A stretch of 20,365 bases of DNA from positions 28,986-49,350 of the forward strand of contig DBVZ01000126.1 of the NCBI GenBank assembly GCA_002308255.1. The letters are read 5' to 3'. How positions within the stretch are numbered: the stretch's first letter is position 1; every line of letters begins with the position of its first letter. The notes beneath the pieces are model-generated. The model was not told where the DNA came from, made no database searches, and saw only the letters and a program-made list of their open reading frames with translations. The translations under genes were made by a program, and so were the position numbers. This document shows, piece after piece, positions 7,743 to 15,768 of this stretch. Origin of the DNA: Lachnospiraceae bacterium UBA1251 (GTDB taxonomy: Bacteria > Bacillota > Clostridia > Lachnospirales > Lachnospiraceae).

Positions 7743-7964
7743 TCACTGCAGACGTTCCACAAGATCATAGATTGCCTGAAGAGAATTGAAGTTCTCCGGA
7801 ACGATATCCGCCGGCCCGATGGAGATATCGTAGGTCTCCTGCAGTTCGGAAACAAGAGAGAGCACCGCAAAAGAGTCCAGGATCCCGTCATCGATCAGGG
7901 TCGTGCAGTTCTCATAGTCAGCATCCGGCTGGATATCCATAAGGATCTCAAGCAGTTCATCCAT
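7743..7964 (-). CDS. Stand-alone acyl/peptidyl carrier protein
   Basis: The 73-residue acidic protein has the size and helical pattern of a carrier protein. 'LIDDGILDSFAVLSLVSELQ' (23-42) holds the Asp-Ser pair (Asp30, Ser31), whose Ser takes the 4'-phosphopantetheine arm. Residues after Ser31 are Phe-Ala-Val-Leu rather than the Leu-based motif of fatty acid ACPs, closer to DltC-like or amino acid carriers. The start at 7964 has GGAGG nine bases upstream and overlaps the decarboxylase gene by eight bases. With the adenylating enzyme two genes upstream, it is most likely the acceptor of the activated amino acid. No phosphopantetheinyl transferase is present in the window. Confidence 0.88.
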   Translation of the reverse strand: MDELLEILMDIQPDADYENCTTLIDDGILDSFAVLSLVSELQETYDISIGPADIVPENFNSLQAIYDLVERLQ

Positions 7965-9108
7965 AATTCAGTTCCTCCGTGTTAAATTGATTTCGTCTTT
8001 TTCGAAAGCTCACGCCGTCAAAAGTATAAATCGCGGGGAGATCCCGGCTCAGGAACAGGCTGATCCCCTCTGTCACGGAATAAGCCCCGCAGCGGGTAAA
8101 TACGACCCGGTCTCCGACGGCCGGTTCCGGAAGGAATGCTTCCCGGACGAGAATATCCGCCGTGGTGCACAAAGAGCCGCACAGCATGCACTTCTCCGGT
8201 CCGCTGCCGCCGTCCTTCACAAGGAGCCGAGGCACTTTCATTCCCATCATCTGCCCGTAATAATTGACCTGATGGATGCCCCCGTCGAGAATACAGTATA
8301 GCGTATCCCTATTCGTCTTGCAATCCGCAATCTTTGTCACATAATATCCGCAGGGCGCGGCCAGAAAACGTCCCAGTTCGACAGCGGTCTTTCCCTGAAA
8401 ACGCATGTTCCGAAGGGCTTCCGCCACCGCAGAGAGTTCCGTATCTTCCCGGGCTGCGTCCTCTCCTTCAAAGTAGGTCACGTAAAGTCCCGGACCGAAT
8501 TCGAAGATCTCCGCCCGATAGCCGTACTTTTCGTCCAGCATGGCCAGAAAATCGTCCATCTCCGCGATCTCGGACAGGGTCTTCTTAAGTCTCTTCTGCG
8601 TTCCCGCGAAGTAATGGATCCCGGCCAGACGCACGCCCTGCAGCGTATCCCTGCCGCGGACCGCGATCTCCGCATCCGAAGGATCCATACCGAACTGGTT
8701 GCCGCTCGTTACCCTAAGAAGGACGGAGAGCACCAGCCCTTTTTCTCTCCCGAGCTCCTCCAGCATCGACAGCTGCAGGGGGGATTCCGCCGTATAAACG
8801 GGGCCATTTCCGTATTTGGCGATGATCCGCCGGAAATCCTCCCTGTCTTTATTGACGCCGGAAAGGACCAGATTCTCTCCCGCCGCTCCCGCTCTTTCGC
8901 AGATCCGTTCCTCTCCCGGAGAGCACACCTCGAGGGCAGCCCCTTCGCTGAGGGCAATATCCGTGAGAAACGGGTTGGCCTTCATTGCGTAAACAAGGCG
9001 GATTTCCGGTCCCAGCGCTTCCCGCACGGACCGGATCCTCTCCCGGAACTCCTTCTCCGCAAACACGTAGGACGGCGTCGGCAGCGATCCGAATTGCTTA
9101 TACTCCAT
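7957..9108 (-). CDS. Fold-type III PLP-dependent decarboxylase (LysA/ornithine decarboxylase family)
   Basis: The protein is 383 residues from the ATG at 9108, which has GGAGGG seven bases upstream; an earlier in-frame ATG at 9192 has no such site. 'YAMKANPF' (40-47) contains the PLP-binding Lys43. 'GIHYFAGTQ' (163-171) is the position of the conserved His before the Gly-Ser/Thr-Gln turn, 'FGPGLYV' (204-210) matches the glycine-rich phosphate loop, and 'CGSLCTTAD' (310-318) has the C-terminal active-site Cys (314) from the partner subunit. This is the diaminopimelate/ornithine decarboxylase fold. The gene overlaps both the adenylating enzyme (11 bases) and the carrier protein (8 bases). A close functional parallel is BtrK of butirosin synthesis, which decarboxylates glutamate bound to a carrier protein. 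Substrate is not deducible. Confidence 0.85.
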   Translation of the reverse strand: MEYKQFGSLPTPSYVFAEKEFRERIRSVREALGPEIRLVYAMKANPFLTDIALSEGAALEVCSPGEERICERAGAAGENLVLSGVNKDREDFRRIIAKYGNGPVYTAESPLQLSMLEELGREKGLVLSVLLRVTSGNQFGMDPSDAEIAVRGRDTLQGVRLAGIHYFAGTQKRLKKTLSEIAEMDDFLAMLDEKYGYRAEIFEFGPGLYVTYFEGEDAAREDTELSAVAEALRNMRFQGKTAVELGRFLAAPCGYYVTKIADCKTNRDTLYCILDGGIHQVNYYGQMMGMKVPRLLVKDGGSGPEKCMLCGSLCTTADILVREAFLPEPAVGDRVVFTRCGAYSVTEGISLFLSRDLPAIYTFDGVSFRKRRNQFNTEELNYG

Positions 9109-10675
9109 TCTTATTCCCTCCGATCCTTGTCCCGGTCCTTTTCTTTTCCGCTTTCTTCTCGAAATAAAGTGCTTCAAGCGCTTTCCGGTCAATCTTCGCG
9201 TTCTTGGTCAGCGGCATTTCCGGCACGGGAACATAAGCATTGGGGATCATATAGCCCGGCAGGGTCTTCCGAAGTTCCCTCGTAATATCGCGCTTATCAG
9301 CCGGACCCGTGTAAAAAGCGGCGATCTTATTTTCAAGATAGAGGCAGAGCACGCGCCCGGTACCCGGAACGGCGTCCATAGCGGCCTCGATCTCGCCCAG
9401 TTCGATCCGGTGCCCCATATGCTTGATCTGGAAATCCCTCCGCGCCGCGAAGCACAGTTCGCCCCTGTCATTGTAATGGGCGAGGTCTCCCGTCCGGTAG
9501 ATCGTCTCCGGATAATGCGGCTGCAGCGGATTTCTCACAAATGCCTTTGCCGTCGCCTCCTCATTTCCGTAATACCCCAGCGCGAGCGCGGTGCCGGCCA
9601 CGCACAGCTCGCCCGTAACGCCCGGCTGCGTGATCTCCCGGTTCTCCCCGTCCAGCAGGAAGACCCTCTCGTTCGGGAACGCTTTTCCCATCGGGATGAT
9701 CTCCCCCGCTCCAAAGGTCCTGTCAACAATATAGTAGGTGCAGTTGCATGTGATCTCCGTCGGTCCGTAGACATTGACGTACATGGCGTCCGGCAGCGCC
9801 TCTCTCCAGATAGCCAGCTGCGAGGCCGGCATGACTTCGCCGGAGAAGATCACCCGGCGGATCAGCGCGGGGATCCTGTAGGAGAAGCCGTTCAGCTCCG
9901 AGATCATGCACAGCGCGGAAACCGCCCACGTCAGGGACGTCACGCGGCGATCGATGAGATAATCGATCAGTTTGGAGGGCATGGAAAAATACTTTGTGGG
10001 GATGATCTCCATCCGCGCACCCGTCTTCAGCGTCGTGTAAATATCCTTGACCGACACGTCAAAATCGAACGGGGCCTGGTTGCCGATAACGTCCTCCTGC
10101 GTAAAGCCGAAGAGATCCGAAAACACCTCGATGAAATCGATCACGGAGCGGTGCGGCACGACGACGCCCTTCGGCACGCCCGTCGATCCGGAGGTGAAAA
10201 TGCCGTAGAGCGGGTCGGTATCGATCATGCCGGAACGGATCCCGCCAAGAAGGGACGGATCCGCTTCGGTCTTCGTCAGGTCTTCGAAAAGAAGGATCTC
10301 CGTCCCGCAGGGCTCTTCCGTCTCCCCGAGGAGGCTCCGCAGCGCGGCTTCGTGTGCGGCGTCCGTCACGATCATTTCCGATTCCAGCGTGCGCAGGATC
10401 TGCAGCATTCTTGCCGCCGGCTGTTTCACGTCGATCTGCACGTAGAAGCAGCCCGCGGTCACCGCGCCGAGGAACGTCTCCACGGCGCTGACGCATTTTT
10501 CCATAAAGACAGGGACCGGCTTCCTCACGCTTCCCCTGCGGGCAAGCGCCGTTCCGATCCGGTCGGCGTCTTCTTTCAGTTTCTGATAGCAAACGGACCG
10601 CATTTCATCCGAAAATGCGGTCCTCTCCGGGAAACATTCCGCATCCCGCTCAAGATATTCCAGAATATTGATCAT
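9098..10675 (-). CDS. Amino acid adenylating enzyme, DltA-like
   Basis: The 525-residue protein is a stand-alone adenylation domain of the size of D-alanine:carrier-protein ligases. It shows motif A3 'FTSGSTGVPKG' (160-170), A4 'APFDFDVSVKDIY' (201-213), A5 'NVYGPTE' (301-307), A7 'YRTGDLA' (393-399), A8 'GHRIELGEIE' (421-430) and A10 'KNAKIDRKAL' with Lys494. It should activate a carboxylate with ATP and pass it to a carrier, here the product at 7743. The Asp in 'FDFD' fits an alpha-amino acid substrate. The position of Cys269 in Bacillus cereus DltA, in 'FCGE', is Ser278 here ('FSGE'), so D-alanine is not assured. DltB and DltD are absent. AAGGA precedes the ATG. Confidence 0.87.
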   Translation of the reverse strand: MINILEYLERDAECFPERTAFSDEMRSVCYQKLKEDADRIGTALARRGSVRKPVPVFMEKCVSAVETFLGAVTAGCFYVQIDVKQPAARMLQILRTLESEMIVTDAAHEAALRSLLGETEEPCGTEILLFEDLTKTEADPSLLGGIRSGMIDTDPLYGIFTSGSTGVPKGVVVPHRSVIDFIEVFSDLFGFTQEDVIGNQAPFDFDVSVKDIYTTLKTGARMEIIPTKYFSMPSKLIDYLIDRRVTSLTWAVSALCMISELNGFSYRIPALIRRVIFSGEVMPASQLAIWREALPDAMYVNVYGPTEITCNCTYYIVDRTFGAGEIIPMGKAFPNERVFLLDGENREITQPGVTGELCVAGTALALGYYGNEEATAKAFVRNPLQPHYPETIYRTGDLAHYNDRGELCFAARRDFQIKHMGHRIELGEIEAAMDAVPGTGRVLCLYLENKIAAFYTGPADKRDITRELRKTLPGYMIPNAYVPVPEMPLTKNAKIDRKALEALYFEKKAEKKRTGTRIGGNKNGV

Positions 10676-10722
10676 CAGGTCCTTTTTTCCGGCTGTTCCG
10701 GAACACTCCTCTTCCGATCCGT

Positions 10723-11691
10723 TTATTTGAATACTTCTTTATTGACGACATTATACGGCACTTCACCGCGAAGGACGCCGCAGAGACCCTCGATCGCCTC
10801 TTTCATCATATTGATGCGCGTCTTCCATGTGCCGGAAGCGCAGTGCGCCGTCAACGTGACGTTGTCGAGCGAAAGCAGCTCCTCCAGCGGATGCGGCTCA
10901 TGTTCAAAGACGTCCAGCCCGGCGCCTTTGATCTCCTCGTTCTTCAGCGCCTCAGCCAGAGCCGCCTCATCCACGACCGGCCCCCTCGAGCAATTGACAA
11001 GGAACGAGTCCTTCTTCATCTTCTTAAAGATCTCTGCATTGAAAAGATGATGGTTCTCCGGTGTGTACGGAACATGGATGGTGATGCAGTCCGCGGTTTT
11101 TATGACTTCGTCAAACGGCATGTACGTGACGCCGAATTCCTTCTCGACCTCTTCCGGCGCACGGAATGCGTCATAATAGATAACGTTCATGCCCATGCCC
11201 TGCGCTTTGACGGCGACGCGCTTTCCGATCCGGCCGAATCCGATCACGCCGAGCGTGCTTCCCTCCACCTGTACCGAGCGGGTCGGGAAAAACGGGGAAT
11301 CCCAGACATGCCTGCGGACTTCCTTGTCGAAGCGGGCCACATTTCTCATGACGGCGAAGATAAGCGTCGCCGAATGTTCCGCTGTCGCCTCCGTGACCTG
11401 CGTCGGCGTATTGACGATCGCGATCCCCTTTTCGGTTGCGTATGCGACGTCAACGTTGTCATATCCGACGCCGTTGTTGGCAATGACTTTGCACTTTCCT
11501 GCCGCGCAGGCGTCGATGATCTCTTTGTCGATCTTAATGACGATCTCATAGAGCCCGTCATATTCCCCGACCATTTTGACGAGGTCGTCGTGCGTCAGCG
11601 GTTTTTCCGGAACCGTGATATCGAACTCATCGCGAAACGGAGCGAAGCCTTCTTCCGGTGCCGGATAGGAACTCAGAATTTTCATTTTCAT
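10723..11691 (-). CDS. D-isomer-specific 2-hydroxyacid dehydrogenase
   Basis: The 322-residue protein has the two-domain fold of the D-2-hydroxyacid/3-phosphoglycerate dehydrogenase family. 'GVIGFGRIG' (148-156) is the NAD-binding loop, with Asp174 at the end of the next strand favouring NAD over NADP. The catalytic set is Arg236 ('NCSRGPVVDE'), Glu265 ('DVFEHEP') and His283 ('TAHCASGT'). The protein would interconvert a 2-keto acid and a D-2-hydroxy acid; the lack of an ACT domain and its length make it unlikely to be a regulated serine-pathway SerA. GGGAGG lies five bases before the first ATG; the ATG two codons later is also possible. It lies 63 bases after the aldolase gene and 47 before the adenylating enzyme, so a shared transcript is plausible. 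Confidence 0.87.
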   Translation of the reverse strand: MKMKILSSYPAPEEGFAPFRDEFDITVPEKPLTHDDLVKMVGEYDGLYEIVIKIDKEIIDACAAGKCKVIANNGVGYDNVDVAYATEKGIAIVNTPTQVTEATAEHSATLIFAVMRNVARFDKEVRRHVWDSPFFPTRSVQVEGSTLGVIGFGRIGKRVAVKAQGMGMNVIYYDAFRAPEEVEKEFGVTYMPFDEVIKTADCITIHVPYTPENHHLFNAEIFKKMKKDSFLVNCSRGPVVDEAALAEALKNEEIKGAGLDVFEHEPHPLEELLSLDNVTLTAHCASGTWKTRINMMKEAIEGLCGVLRGEVPYNVVNKEVFK

Positions 11692-11754
11692 ATCTACCTC
11701 CCGGGAAATGATCCCTCATTTTCCCTGACAAACTTTCCTGGCCGATCCGGCAGC

Positions 11755-12555
11755 TTACTTCTCCATCGCGTCGCGGAGATCTTTCACCGCTTTCCCCGTC
11801 GTGTTCCAGTAGTCTTTGAGGATCTTGAGCTCGTCGCCGATGCTGAAATGTTTCACGCCGAGTTCTTTATACCGCTCCGCGTCTTCCAGCGTGTAGATCT
11901 CGCAGCGGGGTTCCACGCCGTTCTCCAGCGCGCACCGGATCATTTCCTCTTCCGCCTTCGCGCAGTCCGACATGTGGTCGGCGCGGTTCCAGCCGTTGTT
12001 CAGGCTGAAATCGGACGGTCCGAACTGCAGCATGTCGACGCCCGGTACTTTGCAGATCGCTTCGATATTTTTCATGGTATCCGCTTTTTCGACCATGAAG
12101 ACGCGCACGGTGTCCGCGCACATTTTCGCGTAATCGAGCTGCGGCACATATCCGCTGAAGCTGATCCAGCGGTTGTTGGGGAACCCGAAACGGCCTTTGT
12201 ATTCCGGGCAGTCGGGCATCGTCATATAGATCGACTCCTCGACTTCTTCCGGCGTCTTATGATCCGTGAACATGATCGCCTGGAATCCGGCCGCCATCGC
12301 TTTCTGCGCGACGTAGAAGCGGTTCTGGAAATCCACCTTGATCATGCAGCCGGTATCGTGCAGTTCACAGGCACGCGCCATGTTTTCCATCTGCTGAAGA
12401 TCATACGGGGAATACTCCGCAACAAATTCAAGGTAATCAAAATGGCCTGTCGCAGCAGCGGCTTCCATCATGGTCGCCCATGGGCTCCAGATCCGGGTCG
12501 ATACGGAACCTTTTCCCTCTTTCAGAATGCGGCGCAGTTTGTTTTCTTTCATCAT
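11755..12555 (-). CDS. Divergent HpcH/HpaI aldolase family protein
   Basis: The product is 266 residues from the ATG-ATG at 12555, which has GGGAGG eleven bases upstream; the longer reading frame to 12597 has no ribosome binding site. The fold is recognised from the C-terminal half: 'MVEKADTMKNIEAI' with Glu156 and 'FGPSDFSLNNG' with Asp182, the two metal ligands of class II pyruvate aldolases such as HpaI. The catalytic half differs. The Asp-x-Glu-His of HpaI (His45) reads Ala-Glu-Tyr (Tyr48), and the pyruvate-binding Arg70 reads Lys73. The protein may therefore carry out a changed aldol or lyase reaction. It is the first gene before a hydroxyacid dehydrogenase, suggesting consecutive steps on a hydroxy- or keto-acid. 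Confidence 0.8.
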   Translation of the reverse strand: MMKENKLRRILKEGKGSVSTRIWSPWATMMEAAAATGHFDYLEFVAEYSPYDLQQMENMARACELHDTGCMIKVDFQNRFYVAQKAMAAGFQAIMFTDHKTPEEVEESIYMTMPDCPEYKGRFGFPNNRWISFSGYVPQLDYAKMCADTVRVFMVEKADTMKNIEAICKVPGVDMLQFGPSDFSLNNGWNRADHMSDCAKAEEEMIRCALENGVEPRCEIYTLEDAERYKELGVKHFSIGDELKILKDYWNTTGKAVKDLRDAMEK

Positions 12556-12608
12556 AATGATCTTATCCTCCCTATTGCTTGTCAGATCATTTTCCATGCA
12601 CTTTAATT

Positions 12609-12617
12609 ATCATATCA
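12609..12617 (-). promoter_or_regulatory. Possible extended -10 promoter for the aldolase operon
   Basis: The minus strand reads TGATATGAT, an extended -10 (TGnTATGAT), about 55 bases before the aldolase start. No good -35 is visible 16-18 bases upstream. It is in the only gap between the sortase and aldolase genes. Confidence 0.35.
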
Positions 12618-12652
12618 TCCCTCACGGAATGGCGATACCTTTTTCTTTTTTT

Positions 12653-13558
12653 TTATTTACTTTCCCCGGAGGCGTCCTTTTCCCCCGCCTTTTTCCGGAA
12701 ATCCGGCCTCACGGAGGAAACGCACTTGCCGATCACGACGCAGCGCACATTCGAGTCTGCCGTACAGGTGGACAGCGTCACCGTGAGATCGTCTCCCCGC
12801 AGGACGATGTCATTTTTCACGGCAGACCGTTCCTGAAGGCTCTTTTCCCACGAAAGGAAATCACTCCCTCCGATCGAAAACAGCGTATACACGTCGCTTG
12901 TGCTCTCCGTGTCGAACGCCGCAAAGATCCTGTACCGGTAATTGCCGTCCGGCGTGAGGATCCAGAAATACGGGTGTTCGTCGTACCGCTCCTGTTCTTT
13001 CAGAAATTTCAGATTTCCGAACATCGAGCGGTTCTTCATGTTGTGCCCGTAAATGATCGTGTGCGGATCCGAAAAGTCCGCGCTGTTCTCGCAGTTCTCG
13101 AAAATGGCTCCCGAGAAGAGATACGTCTTTTTAAAGGTGCGGTGCAGATAATAATCGTTATCCGTCCCCCGGCAGACCGGGTAGCTGATCGTCTCCGGGA
13201 ACGCGTCCACATAGATCCAGCCCACGATATCCGGATTTTCCGCCCGCAGTTCCTCAAAATTGACTTTCAGCGGCGGCTCGGCATCCTCAAAGACCGTGCC
13301 CTCTTCCGTAAGACGCTCCTTCTCCTTTTTGATGACTTCTTTTTCCTCTTCCGTATAAGTCTCTTCTTCCGGCGCTTCCGCTCCGGTATTTTCTGACGTA
13401 TATTCCGCTTCGACCGCCTTGTACTCGTCCCCGATCGCCTTATAGTCAAGCCAGAGTCTGACCAGCTTGTATCCGGAATAGGCAAATGTGCCGATGCAGA
13501 TCAGAAGAAGCAGTGTGAGAATGAAACTTCCCGATTTTTTTTTCTTTTTTCCGGCCAT
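12653..13558 (-). CDS. srtB: Class B sortase
   Basis: From the ATG at 13558 the protein has 301 residues: a lysine-rich start, one membrane helix (~11-30), an acidic coiled-coil-like stalk (~40-90) and a sortase domain (~98-280). The catalytic residues are His172 ('YGHNM'), Cys265 ('TLSTC') and Arg272, spaced as in class B sortases. Such enzymes join proteins with NPxTx-like signals to peptidoglycan or assemble pili. A longer start at 13624 is possible, but AGGGA lies before the inner ATG and nothing similar before the outer one. It is the last gene after the L,D-transpeptidase. No protein with an obvious sorting signal is found in the window, so its substrate must be elsewhere. Confidence 0.88.
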   Translation of the reverse strand: MAGKKKKKSGSFILTLLLLICIGTFAYSGYKLVRLWLDYKAIGDEYKAVEAEYTSENTGAEAPEEETYTEEEKEVIKKEKERLTEEGTVFEDAEPPLKVNFEELRAENPDIVGWIYVDAFPETISYPVCRGTDNDYYLHRTFKKTYLFSGAIFENCENSADFSDPHTIIYGHNMKNRSMFGNLKFLKEQERYDEHPYFWILTPDGNYRYRIFAAFDTESTSDVYTLFSIGGSDFLSWEKSLQERSAVKNDIVLRGDDLTVTLSTCTADSNVRCVVIGKCVSSVRPDFRKKAGEKDASGESK

Positions 13559-13645
13559 GGTTTTCCCTGCAGAAGGCAACCGGCCGCGCCCCTCCTCGGA
13601 ACCGCGGTCGGTCTGATCAAGCATTTTCGCTTATGAATATTTCTT

Positions 13646-15745
13646 TCAGCCGTTGCTGTCCGCCGTCCCGTCCTGCGCCGGCTGCGCGCTCACAGAGGAG
13701 ACCGGCGTTTTGTCATCATAGACAATGACGGCATTTCCGATCTCGAGCGCGTTGAAGATCGTTTCCATTTTCTCTTTCGGGATGTTGACGCAGCCATGCG
13801 AGCCGTTGGATTTATAGATATCCCCGCCGAAATTGCTGCGCCACGGCGCGTCGTGCAGGCCCTCGCCTCCGTTGAACGGCAGCCAGAAACTGACCGGGGA
13901 AGCATATCCCTGTACGTCGAGCCGTCCCAGCGTCGCATCTCTCTTTTTCCCGTCAATGGCAAAGCATCCGGTAAAGGTCATTCTTTCCCTTGTGGGCTTG
14001 CCTGTGACGACATCCGTATCCATCACGCAGACGCCGTTCTTATAGCACCACAGATGCTGCTCGGGAATACTGACCTCGCAGTAGGTCCCGGTGATGTCAT
14101 TGTTGTCCCATCCCATTGCCTTGAACAGCCAGACGGGCTCCCTGGTCCCGGTCGTTCCGTTCAGGATGCACTCCGTGACGTCCTCGATGGTCTTTTCCTT
14201 ATTGATGCACCAGCCGTAATCCCCGCCGGCCGGGATCTTGATCGTGATCCCGTCATGGGTGGTAAATTCTCTCTCGAGGCCGAAACTGTCGTATTTCTGG
14301 CCCCACGCATAGACAAGCGTCTTGACCCAGTCCGTCGCGAGATAGACATCGAATCCGTTATCGGTAATATACGGCCGGACGGTCTCTCCGTTGACCGTCT
14401 CCGATTTGTCGCCGAAGGAGTAGGTCACATTGACGCTGAGATAGGCGTTCCACGCATCCGCGCGTTTGTTGAGCTTTTCGTCGTCCCGGTAGACCGTCGG
14501 CTTCAGATAGCAGTCGCCCGCTTCCAGATCCACTTCGGGCGCCGCCTCGTCGAGCGCGGCGATGATCATCTCTTTTGCCTTGGCCTCATCCAGAGTATTC
14601 CCTTCCTCTTCCGGCGTCACGATATATTTGCCGCTCGGGTCCGTGGAAAGGCGGGCGTCCTTCGGCGCGGTGATCCCGCCGCCGACAAAGCATTCCAGAC
14701 GGTTGATCGCATCCTGCGCCAGCTTCTTGTCATAAGCCATGTCAAAGGTCACTTCGTAGACCTTCTCATCATTCATGCGGAAGAGCCATTTTTCATTTTC
14801 CTGCTCTTCCATGATGGTCTCGACCTGGCTGTTGTCGATATAGGAGCGGCCGAGCTGCTTGGAGGTCAGTTCTTCGGTTTTGCCGCCGCGTTCCAGGATC
14901 GTCAGCTTATAAGTATCCGTCACGCCGAAAAGATCCTGTTTGACCTCCGCCGTCGTCATGCCGGACACATCCTTGCCGTTGATGACGGTTCCTGTCAGGA
15001 ATCTCGTCGCGTAATAGCGGACCATGTAGTAATAGGCGCCGCCCGCGATTCCCGCGAGCAAAAGAAGAAGGACGAAAGTCAGCCCTATATTGCGGGCGGT
15101 CCGTCTCGCGCGGACGCGTTTTTTCTTCTTCTTTACTTCCTTGAGCGCCTGCTCTTCCGTCTCCCGGGCAACCTTTTCATGCGAAGCCATGACTGCCGCG
15201 GTGATGGCATCCCTGTCGAAAGCATCCGTAACGACCGGCTGCTCCTCCCGGCTTTGTTCCGCCGCCTTCCGGGCCTCGGCTTCCTTCTCTGCCGCTTTCT
15301 GCGCTTCCCGTGCAGCGGCTGCCTCCGCCGCTTTCGCTTCCCTCTCCGCTTTTTCCGCCTCGAGGTCTTCGTACATTTCCGCTTTGAGAGGCTCGTTCGT
15401 CACGGCGACGATCTCTTCTTCCGGATACTCTTTCGTGATCTGTGTATTCTCCGCAGATTCCGGGACCGCTTCTTCTGCTTTCTCCCCCTCTTCGGCGCTT
15501 TCGGTATTCTGTCCGTCCGCCGCTTCTGTCGTTTCCGGCGCTTCATCCGCGGTTTCCTTCACGGATTCAGCCGTTTCCCGCACAGGTTCCGCGGACGCTT
15601 CTTCCGCTGCCGGTGCTGCTTCCGCCGCCTCTTCCACGGTATCCGCCGCTTCCTCAGCCGCGTTCTCCATGGCGTTCGTCGCTTCCGCAACCGCTTCCTG
15701 CAGTTCTTTCCGCAGTTCCTCCAGATTAAATTCTTTCTCAGACAT
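13646..15745 (-). CDS. Membrane L,D-transpeptidase (YkuD) with peptidoglycan-binding domains and long Ala/Glu N-terminus
   Basis: The 699-residue protein has an N-terminal ~205-residue part made largely of Ala, Glu, Lys and Thr, a basic stop (205-216), a membrane helix (~219-243), then extracellular parts. Residues ~250-450 look like one or two PG_binding_4 domains, and ~553-678 form the YkuD catalytic domain with His631 and the 'SHGCVNIP' motif (649-656), Cys652 being the nucleophile. It should make 3-3 crosslinks between meso-diaminopimelate residues or attach proteins to peptidoglycan. The PG_binding_4 plus YkuD arrangement is usual in Firmicutes; the long cytoplasmic low-complexity arm is not. 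AAGGGG precedes the ATG. It lies 23 bases after the aminotransferase and 87 before the sortase start chosen here, suggesting one operon. Confidence 0.88.
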   Translation of the reverse strand: MSEKEFNLEELRKELQEAVAEATNAMENAAEEAADTVEEAAEAAPAAEEASAEPVRETAESVKETADEAPETTEAADGQNTESAEEGEKAEEAVPESAENTQITKEYPEEEIVAVTNEPLKAEMYEDLEAEKAEREAKAAEAAAAREAQKAAEKEAEARKAAEQSREEQPVVTDAFDRDAITAAVMASHEKVARETEEQALKEVKKKKKRVRARRTARNIGLTFVLLLLLAGIAGGAYYYMVRYYATRFLTGTVINGKDVSGMTTAEVKQDLFGVTDTYKLTILERGGKTEELTSKQLGRSYIDNSQVETIMEEQENEKWLFRMNDEKVYEVTFDMAYDKKLAQDAINRLECFVGGGITAPKDARLSTDPSGKYIVTPEEEGNTLDEAKAKEMIIAALDEAAPEVDLEAGDCYLKPTVYRDDEKLNKRADAWNAYLSVNVTYSFGDKSETVNGETVRPYITDNGFDVYLATDWVKTLVYAWGQKYDSFGLEREFTTHDGITIKIPAGGDYGWCINKEKTIEDVTECILNGTTGTREPVWLFKAMGWDNNDITGTYCEVSIPEQHLWCYKNGVCVMDTDVVTGKPTRERMTFTGCFAIDGKKRDATLGRLDVQGYASPVSFWLPFNGGEGLHDAPWRSNFGGDIYKSNGSHGCVNIPKEKMETIFNALEIGNAVIVYDDKTPVSSVSAQPAQDGTADSNG

Positions 15746-15768
15746 AGAAACCCCTTGCTCTGCTGCCG

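Noticed and set aside
10694-10705. Perfect 12-base palindrome TGTTCCGGAACA between dehydrogenase and adenylating-enzyme genes
   Set aside because: It is short, has no U tract and no second copy I could find. It could be an operator, but one such palindrome in 20 kb of GC-rich DNA is not convincing.
9410-11050. 546-codon plus-strand open frame opposite the adenylating enzyme
   Set aside because: The adenylation motifs A3 to A10 are on the minus strand; the plus-strand frame spans two genes and has no recognisable domain.
10843-12606. 587-codon plus-strand open frame opposite the dehydrogenase and aldolase genes
   Set aside because: Both minus-strand proteins have recognised motifs and ribosome binding sites. 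The plus-strand product is rich in Arg, His and Phe, typical of an antisense shadow.
12638-12653. T-rich tract on the plus strand next to the sortase stop
   Set aside because: It has no hairpin before it on the plus strand and reads as poly-A on the minus strand, so it is not a terminator for the sortase.
15442-15729. Repeated GCTTCCGC-like units in the 5' part of the L,D-transpeptidase gene
   Set aside because: They reflect Ala/Glu codon repetition in the low-complexity arm and show no regular unit length or spacing, so this is not a tandem repeat or CRISPR.
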